Assembly: GCA_033557835.1 (NCBI GenBank)
Contig: JAWQRO010000410.1
Coordinates: 1 to 39,552 of the forward strand
Length of the DNA stretch: 39,552 nt
Source of the DNA: Helochares maculicollis
Lineage: Eukaryota > Arthropoda > Insecta > Coleoptera > Hydrophilidae
Direction: 5' to 3'
The notes beneath the pieces are model-generated. The model saw nothing but the letters and a program-made list of their open reading frames with translations. It was not told the origin of the DNA and did not search any database. Made by a program: the position numbers and the translations under genes. Below, in pieces: positions 30,836-39,552 of this stretch; the stretch's first letter is position 1, and every line of letters begins with the position of its first letter.

Positions 30836-33800
30836 CTGGAATAAGGAAATTGATTAAATTGAGAAAATTACATTTATTTATATCAGTACATGGTAGAAGA
30901 TTAATTACATTAATTTTGAAAGTTGGAAAACTATATATCAGTAGTCATTCTGTGTAAATCCCATTGTTTCATAGAATGGTGGTGATAACAAAGATTTTGA
31001 CCGACTAATCCTCCTCCACTATGTACTAAAATGGACTAGTTCTTGATTTTACTAGAATACTCAGAAATATAGTGAATCAGTTTTAAAATTTGCATAGTTC
31101 AACTGCTAAAACATCATTCCTCCAATTCTTTCATCTGTTATGCTTAAAACATATTTCATTTTACAATAAAATATTGTGAAAGGAATATAGTCAGCTTTTG
31201 TTTCATAGTTCTAACATCTATAAAATAGATTCTAGATAATAGTAAGCAAATGCTTACATTTGGATGTATCTGTGGGAAATTTAATTTTGAATGGTAAGGA
31301 TACATAAAATTAAACGTAGTAGGCTCTCCTCAAACTAAATTGCTGCAATTTCCTGTTACTTATTTTGTTGAAGTTTCTTTGACAATATTGCTTGTTGCAA
31401 ATTTCTGTTTACAATTCTATTATATGGTTTTCTCTAATTGATATTCTTAGAATGTTACAGATAGCATTCTAGATATTAATGAACATTGCACACATGTTTT
31501 ATTTTGTTTCTAAACTCATTTGTTGTCTGATTGAATTAGTGTTTTTAAATGTTTGATTCCGGTCCGACGTTTTACTTTTTTTTTGCTACGATATATTTTA
31601 AATCCTATTTCTGATTCTGGTGGGAATAAAATAATTAATAATGTTATATTCATTTACTACATAGGAAAAATTAAACGTTATTATTACATTATATTACTAA
31701 CGTGCAAAGTATTAGATTTGTAAAATAAAGTAGAAAATTTGATGTAGGCCGACTGAGATTTTGCAAAATTATAAGATGCATATCAAAACTTCAGTTTAAA
31801 CTGTTTGCTTCTTCTTCTTTTTTTTATTACATTAAGTCTGTCGGTTTCGCTTGTTAGGTTATGAATTTACACTTTAAAATTAAGCTTTTATGCAGATTTA
31901 CAAGCATTTAATATTGCAATTTTTAAGACATTTTTTTTTAAGGATTCTATAGAATATGGGGATGTTGAGTAGAGACACTCTAGATTATTAAATTTCCCTT
32001 TGGAAGTGCTTTATTCATTTGAGAAACACTGCATAACTGTAATTTGTGAATAAATTATTTTATAAAAATAATATTTTACAGTCAATTCAATATTTGAAAG
32101 CCAATTTATTTTTTTTCTTGGAAAAAAATCACAGAAAAGTCTATTTTTCGACCTCTAGAGTAACCTAACTCTTTAAGTAGAAGTAACCTTGGGGCATGAA
32201 ATATTTTTCCCAAGCTAATATTTTTAGGCAAAAATAAAATTGAAATAATTAGGGTTATAGTAGTAGTATTGAGACCTAGGCCATAAAGGTATTTGCAAAT
32301 AGACTCATTGTCACTCAGCACAAACTGTTACACTGAGAAAAGTGACATTTTAGACTATAAGCTAGACAGTGAATCGACAGTATTTTTGTGTGTTTGAATT
32401 AAGAGATAGTACTTTTCTATGTTTTAAACTGAAAACAGTAATAGAAATGAAACTTGAAAATTCTTCTTTCAAAATTTAGACACTCATATTTCACTATTTT
32501 CCTGTAATTTATCTAAGAAAGATTCAAACGGGTGGTAAATATTTTGGATTTTATAGGAACACAGATTATAAAAAAGTACTGACTTAAAGAAAGTGTAATT
32601 TATAGCATTAAATGAAATAATGTACCTTTGTTATTCCTAATATTATTCCTAACTGGCGGAGGTGGCCTCCTGAAGTCCCTTCTTTCATCCCTATCATAAG
32701 AATTATATCCTCTATGCAAAGGCGGAGATGATCCATATTCATCGTCGTAAGGTGGAGAAGGACTGTTTCTGTCATAAGGAGAATAGGCCCTCGAATCTGG
32801 TGAATATCTCGAGTTTAAGGGTGGTGATGACATTCTGCCTAAAGGAGGAGGTCTGTGATCACCTGGGAACATGGTAGGAGGTGGAGGCATGAACGGAGGT
32901 ACACCTGGCATAGGAGGAGGCATAAAAGGTACTCCTGGAGGAGGTGGTAAGAATGGTGGAAGACCAGGGAGGGGTGGAGAAGTGGTTAAGTGATCTCGAG
33001 GGCCGTAGAGAAGAGGTGGGGACGCTGGTGTTTCTACTTGCATGTGTAAAGGTGACACTGGCAAATCTCCATTTTGGTCCATAGGCGACTGAAGCCCTAG
33101 AAAAAAAAAGAAAATAGTTATACCAACTTCAGGCCTTACATACACAAAAAAATATTTTCTTGTGAAAAAAATTGATTTTTTAATAGTTTTAGGCTGATTT
33201 CTGTTAAAATCGATTGCAACAATTCCCCCAAGATCAAAGTTATAGTAGAGAGTTTGATGATAGTTTGCCTGAAGTTGAGATATTTATAACATGTTGAAAC
33301 ATCACTGTATAGAATGCTAAGTTAGTAAGAGCGAACAATCCTCATGTCTTAAAATGAAAAAGTCCCTTCAAAGGCCAGACATGGAGTGAAATCGAATACA
33401 ATGGTTCAGTTGCAAAAAAAAATAATTAATGGGACAATTAACTGAGCTTTCATTTGATCCAATATTCGTGTAGTGTATTTAAAAGTTTACTGTTATATTT
33501 TTAGTTGTTTCAGAGTGTTTAGTCTATTGTACATGTGATGATAATGTGAAATTTTCCAAAAGCAATTGCCCATGGACTTGGTTTCATGTTAAATGCTTTT
33601 GTACAAACTGTGACGGTAATATACAGAGTGTCCTTTAATCTCTTTTAATAAACTCTGCACTGGAGGTAAGCGGATGCTACACATTCGCCTTCCGGCTGTT
33701 AAGGACTCGGCATCATATAATCAAACCAAACAACCTTTGACTCAATTGATAAAAATATTCAAGAAGCTTCAATAGCCATTGCTAAACCTCCTATGAAAGT

Positions 33801-36800
33801 TGCTGTTGAAGAAGAACTTAAACAATTTGCCAATCTAGATAAACTAAAATTATCAAAAAATAATTATATCTGGAGGTGGTACTTGGACGAACCGAGTCTC
33901 TTCTCAGACTTTCAGAGTTCAGAGCAAGACAATTTTTCACATAAAATAATCAATTCCTGGTAAAAAGCAGTTATTGCAGGGAATGTGAAATTCAGAAAAA
34001 ATAAAGGTTCGGCTGAGTATAATTCGTAGTTAGAGAACCACCATCACGAACATTGTGCAACAAATCATAAAGAAAGTGTTGGGAAAATTGAGGCACGTAG
34101 TGTTGAAGAAAAGTTTATAAGATCAATAGAAAATAATGTGTCTAAATATGAATAGTTCATAGGTGATGTTGATACAAATATTTTTCTAATATTATGAATT
34201 CCTAGTCATTTCAAAACTAGCTAAAGAAGAACAAATGCATAGGTCAATAATGTATGGGTAAGCGTCTTTATCAATGAATATAAAAAATCGACATAGATCA
34301 TGAAAGCGGGTTTTACGACCCGGAAAAATAAACCAAATACATTGAATTAGAGCAAACAGTAAGTTTTGGAAAAAAAAAACTAATTGCCAAACTAATAGAC
34401 AAAGTAATTATTTATTTCATTTTAGCAATCCAAAATAGTATTGATTCAATGGAAAATATGAAAAAAGCTATTTAGGTGACATTTTTGTCTGCCTGGAGAA
34501 GAAATTTGGTGTGATTGGCAGAGGATGAACTCAGAACGTACATTAAATAAATACAAGCACAAAGCTGTTTGTATTAGAAGAGATAAAAGCCATCTATAAA
34601 TCATTGAATGTCCAACAACTACTTGAACCGTACTTATATGAGTTTACACGAAATGTTAATGAATAACTCAATTAAAAAATTTGGAAATTTGCTTGCAAAT
34701 GTACTCTAGCAAGATACCAATGTTACTGTGTGTACTTTTAATTATGGGGACAGAGAAAATGTTAAGAACAGAAAGATTACTTAGAATAATAATCGAATAT
34801 GAGGAGTACAAGCAAATGCAAACCAGCTTAAACACACACTAATGAATACTACAACTAATTACTGACAAGAAAGGCATGAAAATCAAAGCCGGAATTAGAG
34901 ATTAAAAAAAATCTTACAAAACAAATTAAAAAATTTATAATTAACATTTAAAAACCGTTTTTATAGAAGATACATTTTCCATCACATTCTGCATGATGAT
35001 ATAGAATTTTTACGTATTTATTGACGCAATGTTTTTTTTTAATATTCAAAATCGTCTCTATATGTCGAGCCGGATTTTTAGAAACTCTGATTTAAAAATT
35101 GTATAAAAATAAACTGTAAAATTTATGATGTAAAACATATACTTTTTACATTTCAGTATTACTATACGAAGTATAGTAAAGGGCCGCCATTGGGATCATG
35201 AAAACATTCGATTTCGATCATTTGACGGATCTCCATGTTTAGAGTGCCCCTGAATCCATTTTGACCATTTTTGGCATGTAATCTGTGTTTGTGTTTGTTT
35301 GTAAACACGATAGCAGTCAGACCGTTTGAGGTGGAGTGATAAAATTAGGTATACAGCTCTCATTGCAAAAACTTACATCTGTTTCAAATTTGGAGGCATG
35401 TAGAGCTACCAGATGTACCTGTTTACCTAGACAGTTCTGACATTTTTTCAAGTAAAGTAGTAGCCTTTAAAATTAAGCTATCAGATTAAAATTTCTTGCA
35501 CACCTTAAATATCACAACAAACTCACAGATACAAATTTTTAACATGTATCAGAGCACCGAAAGTGTTATTTTTATAATTTTGAAAATTCTAATTTTAGTA
35601 GGTCTTGGAATAAATATTTTTACAAAAATGCTAAACATGGAAAATATAGCAATAACAAATAGTTCCGTGTACATTTGAAAACTGGAAGTGAGACTTTACA
35701 GTCATAAATTTCATTTTTAAGTTATGGACCCTTCCTTTAGTTATGAACAGAAGAGAGTTCCAATGCCCATGTAAATTTCGTAGGACAGGATAAGCGCCTC
35801 TAGTGGTAGAACGGCAAAGTAAAACTGGTATTATTAAACTTTGCCACCAAATATACAGGGACCTGATTTATCAGCTAAAGACGTTATTGCCCTGATAAAT
35901 TTAGCTGTTAACTGTTATATGCAATTCGTTTCACCAAACAATGTTAATTTCACAATGAATCTTATAATAATAGTACATTCAATTGTGAGATATAACACAG
36001 TTTGGTGAAATGAATTACACATAAAATTAATACAACAGTTTAAAATGAAGGAATAAGAATTAAATATAGTATTTTCAAACAAACAGAAGAAAGCACGTTG
36101 CCATTATTTTCGCCTCTACCAAATGAAATGTTCTGCGCATGTCCTTTAACAAGGCCAAATCGTTTCACAACTAAAGTACGCGAAGCAACTACTATAAAAT
36201 TCAACTTCAACGCCATCTCGTAGTGGGACGCAGATAAAATTCCTTGTCCTATAAAATTCTTATAGCGTTATTTCACACATGTTATGAATTCATATTTTAA
36301 AATTTAAGCCTCCGCAAAGAGTATTTACAAGCGTTCCATATTGCAGATTTTTTAAGAGTATATATATATATATATTATATATATTATACATTATATAAAG
36401 AAATATTAAACATATTCCGATGATATATATGTACTGAAAAAGAATGAATATTTCTTATGAGTATATTAATGTGTTGAATATAGACATTGAGGTATAAGTT
36501 AATTATGAAAATTGAAACTTCTGCTTTTATTTTTGAACCACAGGCAAGGGTTTGTAGTGTTATTATTATTAATTGCAGTAGTTTTATGCCGTACATATAT
36601 TTATATTGGAATGCTGAGTGGACATTCCAGAGTTTTAAACTGTTATAAATTGCTAAATTTTTCAAAATTTAAAATTCCGGCTTGACATACTATAGCTACA
36701 GCTTTATTTTACAAGAATGTTATGTAATTTAGCATTTTCTTGGTGTTGTGTATCAAATGATTTTTTGAAAGAAGCTAATTTATGTAAAAACAAAGTTTAA

Positions 36801-38627
36801 GTACTTATCAACAATATGTTCCTGACTAAAAACGAAATTCTTTTGGCACTGAAACAGATATATAAAGCCATAGCAAACCAATTAAAAAATATCCTAATTA
36901 TTAAAGGAATACTTACTATTTTGAACTTTGTCATCATTAAAAGATCTTTCTCTAAGAGTCAGTCTATTCCGCAACTGTGCAGCTTCCTGTTTAGCCCCTT
37001 CCAATTTACGTTCAGCCTGCCTAGCCTCTACCCAGCTTTCATGGGCTTTTTTCTCCAGCACTGAAATTTGACTCTTTAGTTGAACTTCTTGTGAGACAAT
37101 TTCTTGCTTCAGCGATTCGTTCAGTGACTTGCAATTTTGCAACTCTTCTTGCATATATCTAATTCGTTCGGTAACAGATGTGGCTTCGCCCTGCTTTTCG
37201 ACCCATAGAGATTCTTGTTTGGCCAATTCCCTGCAAAAACAAACATTTTAAATAGCACTCGCATGAATAAATGAATTATATAAAAAGAACCAATAAAAAT
37301 AGTAGTGATGAAATCTACCAGAAATGAAACAAAAGAATTATAAAGCCAAAAGAAAATTATTAAATTAATTGGGTAAATAAAATAATAAATGAAATTAAAA
37401 ATAATTACTTTTGCAGCTGTTGTTCCTTTTCTGCAAAATAATTGGACAGGACCTCCAACTTTGTTTGCGCTTCCAACTTTTCCCTATCAGCCTCATCATA
37501 TTTCCTCTTAACCAACTGGATTTCCGCTAGAGCATCATCAGATTTCTTCTGCAACTCATATTTTATCTGCTCTTCTTGCTGCAAATGCTCAGCCAGCATT
37601 TTGTTATCCCTCTGCAGCTGCTGAAGTTCAGCCTTAACTGCGCTAAAGTCAATTATAGATTTGATAGCCTGATTGTTATTTTTTGCATTTTTCACATCTT
37701 GCATGCTGTCCTTCAGTAAATTATATTCGTTTGTTTTTAAATCCAAAGTACGTTTCAATTCACTGCACTGGTTCTTCAATTGTTTGATTTCCTCAAGGAA
37801 TTTTGATTTTTCTATGGTTGACGATGAAGTGAACTTGCCTAGTTGTTCCCTCAATTCAGCGACTTCCGTTTCTAACTTTGTCTGTACTTGATCTTTTTCT
37901 TCTTCTATTTCAGATAAATTTGAAACTATTTTCACGTACTCAGCTTGGAGGTCAATTAGTTTTTTATTTCGAATTTCCAATTCAAGTTGCAGCTCGTGGT
38001 TTTCAGTATCTTTCATACTAAGAGTTTCGTTAACGGAATTAATTGTAGCTTGTTGCTCGATAAGCTGCCTTTGGAGCTGCTCTACATTAGCTATGAGAGT
38101 ATCACTGCCATTTTGTGAGCTTAAGATATCCGACAACATGCGATTTAATTCCAAACCAACCTCTGTAGTATTTTCCAATTCCTTTTCCAAGGCTTGAACT
38201 TGCTCCTCTAGCGATGCTTTAGTAATTTGTGCATCCTCCAGTTCTAAACGTAAAGCCTCAAGTTCTTCGGATGAGATCAAATCAGTGCTTTTATAATTTT
38301 CTAGGTTGGGATCTTCAATTTTTGTGCTGAGGATTTGATTTTCTTTTGTTTCTAGAAGGAGAAGTTTTTCTAATTCATTGATTTTCGCCACTAGATGCGC
38401 TTCTCTCCTTTTTTTGTCGAAAAACATGAAGCCCCACAAGAAAATTGTTACAGTAAAACCTGCGACGATAACTGTGCCAATTAATTTGTAAATTTCTGTG
38501 AATTCAATGTCAAATGCTTTCGCAAAGGTATCGGCAGACATTTCTTCGTTGGTCTTTTCGGTATTTTGAGGTTTTTCATCAAGCATACAATGTGATTGTT
38601 CCGGTTTAAGGTAGCAGCTTTGGGTAT
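30759..38627 (-). CDS. Tango1: TANGO1/cTAGE5-type ER export receptor
   Basis: Five minus-strand exons: 37409-38627, 36917-37230, 32626-33096, 30759-30835, and possibly 38889-39009 upstream. All joins are GT-AG and in frame. From the Met at 38586 the product is 679 aa: one membrane segment at about 33-56 (IYKLIGTVIVAGFTVTIFLW), long coiled coils at about 60-490, then a Pro-rich C-terminus. TANGO1/MIA3 family members sit at ER exit sites, where the coiled coils organise COPII and the Pro-rich domain binds Sec23, allowing export of bulky cargo such as collagens. The order membrane segment, coiled coil, Pro-rich domain matches. The lumenal SH3-like domain of long TANGO1 was not seen; it may lie beyond the window or the gene may make only a short cTAGE5-like form. 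Confidence 0.88.
30836..32625 (-). other. last intron of the TANGO1-type gene (1.8 kb)
   Basis: AT-rich, with no exon or clear mobile element recognised. A small open frame at 32106-32321 has no recognisable relative. Confidence 0.7.
32626..33096 (-). CDS. Tango1: TANGO1-type gene, proline-rich exon
   Basis: 471 nt, phase 1 at both ends, after a strong acceptor (CTTTTTTTTTCTAG). It encodes a Pro/Gly/Met-rich stretch with repeated PPP motifs (for example LPPFLPPPPGVPFMPPPMPG), then Ser/Tyr/Arg-rich sequence ending RRPPPPVRNNIRNNK. PPP motifs of this kind in TANGO1/cTAGE5 contact Sec23. Confidence 0.9.
35159..35179. repeat. perfect 9-bp inverted repeat with 3-bp spacer
   Basis: TTACTATAC - GAA - GTATAGTAA. 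It stands at the edge of a GC-richer stretch (35180-35460) that differs from its surroundings and may be part of a dispersed repeat. Confidence 0.85.
35910..36040. repeat. MITE-like long inverted repeat
   Basis: The inner arms 35923-35939 and 36000-36016 pair over 17 bp with one mismatch (AATTCGTTTCACCAAAC against its complement). Outside them AACTGTT (35910-35916) pairs with AACAGTT (36034-36040). Inside, a weaker pairing continues, so most of the 130 bp could fold into one hairpin. No coding capacity; typical of a small non-autonomous DNA element, family unknown. Confidence 0.65.
36359..36397. repeat. (TA)n microsatellite
   Basis: An interrupted TA dinucleotide run in the intron of the TANGO1-type gene. 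Confidence 0.9.
36917..37230 (-). CDS. Tango1: TANGO1-type gene, second coiled-coil exon
   Basis: 314 nt after acceptor TTTTTGCAG, ending at donor AATA|GTAAGT. It encodes an uninterrupted coiled coil (ELAKQESLWVEKQGEATSVT ... ARQAERKLEGAKQEAAQLRN). The joins give LQKELAKQ upstream and VQNRLQSP downstream. Confidence 0.88.
37409..38627 (-). CDS. Tango1: TANGO1-type gene, membrane segment and first coiled-coil exon
   Basis: 1219 nt. The exon starts at acceptor TATTTTAG (needing one upstream base) and reads TQSCYLKPEQSHC before the first Met at 38586. A single hydrophobic segment is followed by KKRRE, then about 340 residues of heptad-rich coiled coil. The donor is CAAAA|GTAATT. The open frame upstream of the Met means a longer N-terminus is possible. 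Confidence 0.9.
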
Positions 38628-38888
38628 CTAAAATACATGTAAGCTTTAGTTAAAAATGCATTATTATTTATTATTGCTGTTTACATTTTCTGTTGTAGGC
38701 AAAAATAAAACTCATATAAAAGTAATGATATGAGAAAATTCTTAAAAACAAACCTTAGTTGTAGTGTTGTTACAATCGAATCGTATGAAATGACAACACT
38801 TAGGTAACTTTAAGGTTAATCAATTCAATTTCCACATAGCAAATAAATTAATATATACAATGACTAAAAAATGAAACGCCATATTTAC

Positions 38889-39009
38889 CAGCTGATGTCT
38901 CTGACTGCACTGTTATTGTGTTTATAATCAGCAAGTGGGCCAGCGAAACAGGTAGTCTATTTTTAGAATGAATTGTGTAGTTGAGTTTATTAATGAGGTA
39001 GGAAGTAAA
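38889..39009 (-). CDS. Tango1: possible upstream exon of the TANGO1-type gene
   Basis: An open minus-strand stretch of 40 codons ends at donor TCAGCTG|GTAAAT in phase 1, the phase the next exon (38627) requires; the join reads ETSADTQSCYLK. It contains PVSLAHLLIINTITVQSETS, hydrophobic then polar, like a signal peptide and its cleavage region. There is no in-frame ATG, so a start would have to come from a further upstream exon or the stretch is not coding. A true acceptor was not identified, so the right boundary is only the limit of the open frame. Confidence 0.35.
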
Positions 39010-39308
39010 CTAAGTGCTCACATATAAAAGAGCAGATATTTTTAATATTTTAACCTGTTATTCACATGTACTATAGTTGAATTTTATTATTATTATTAAC
39101 TGTAACAAGTGGTGAGTTTTGTGATTTTACTTTAAATTAAAATATTTATTTTTAGACATGAATAATAATTCATCTTTTACAATGCAATTGCAGGTTAGAA
39201 AAATGGTAATCATAAAACAAATTAATATTTATTATTATCTGTAATGATTGATTCCCTGAACAAGATGCCATTATAAAAACAATTTTTCATGTTAGTGCTA
39301 GCCTATTA

Positions 39309-39552
39309 TTGGGTTGTTCGGAAAGTTTTTTTTTTGGGTGAAAATGAAACACGATTTTTTTATAGTGTATAAACATTTTATTAAATGATATATTCTCCAT
39401 TTTGGTCCAATACCTTTTGCCATCTTTCGGGCAGGTGATTGATCCCACGCTCATAAAACTTCTGGTCTTTGCTGGCAAAAAACTGGTCCAAGGTGTACTT
39501 GACGTCCTGGTTTGAGGTAAAGGTCTTCCCATCCAAAAAATTTTGCAAAGAC
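39309..39552 (-). mobile_element. mariner transposon, left end (truncated by window edge)
   Basis: TA at 39307-39308 is followed by TTGGGTTGTTCGGAAAGT, a mariner-type terminal sequence clearly different from the TIRs of the other copies here. Inside, the minus strand encodes the transposase C-terminus in an open frame from the window edge: FLDGKTFTSNQDVKYTLDQF, FASKDQKFYERGINHLPERW, then QKVLDQNGEYII and a TAA near 39385. The visible part has no stop or frameshift, so the copy could be young. The other end is outside the window. Confidence 0.9.

Larger units (their letters stand above)
33097..36916 (-). other. 3.8-kb intron of the TANGO1-type gene
   Basis: The segment about 33700-34900 is less AT-rich and has short open pieces broken by stops, suggestive of an old mobile element, but no diagnostic motif was found. 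A near-palindrome lies at 35159-35179, a MITE-like inverted repeat at 35910-36040 and a (TA)n tract at 36359-36397. Confidence 0.65.

Noticed and set aside
32106..32321. Small minus-strand frame in the last TANGO1-type intron
   Set aside because: AT-rich composition, no splice boundaries in phase and no recognisable motif.
35159..35179. loxP-like recombination site
   Set aside because: The arm and spacer lengths differ from loxP (9/3 rather than 13/8) and only a short core looks similar.
1..39552. CRISPR arrays, bacterial operons, tRNA or rRNA genes
   Set aside because: No spacer-repeat pattern, no cloverleaf or rRNA segment was recognised, and gene structure is clearly eukaryotic.

Overview
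The window is AT-rich genomic DNA from an arthropod, most likely an insect. Evidence: spliced genes with GT-AG introns, an initiator caspase of the Dronc/Nedd2-like type, a TANGO1/MIA3-type gene, several mariner transposons with TA target duplications, and an R1-like non-LTR retrotransposon remnant. I cannot name the species. No bacterial or organellar features were seen.

Layout, left to right. Positions 1-2000 hold a decayed R1-like retrotransposon (minus strand) in otherwise unassigned DNA. Positions 2008-3223 are a complete but dead mariner with both terminal inverted repeats. Positions 3523-5633 (minus) are a five-exon caspase gene with an N-terminal CARD, predicted 433 aa; the exon joins are frame-consistent throughout. 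Positions 7011-26016 (minus) hold five frame-compatible exons that I interpret as the 3' part of one giant gene of more than 4,000 codons. Four of the exons are huge (2367, 1737, 5616 and 2223 bp), all multiples of three and all bounded by phase-1 introns. The product is not recognised. It is lysine/serine-rich and probably disordered, with a His-rich 9-residue repeat, a roughly 1,100-residue field of Asp-Pro-x-Tyr repeats that includes a 198-bp higher-order tandem repeat, and a long Glu tract before a helical C-terminal region. Its first exon was not found.

Positions 26017-30758 are intergenic and carry mariner debris, including a TIR-bounded, internally deleted copy at 28018-28917. Positions 30759-38627, perhaps to 39009 (minus), are a TANGO1/cTAGE5-type gene: ER membrane segment, long coiled coils, and a proline-rich C-terminus expected to bind COPII Sec23. 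The right edge (39309 onward) cuts into another mariner.

The three genes lie on the same strand, but no functional link between them is evident: one is apoptotic, one is ER-export machinery and one is unknown. The strongest novelty candidate is the giant gene: symmetric exons, a repeat field at several scales, and an ambiguous stop/splice junction at 13223-13231.
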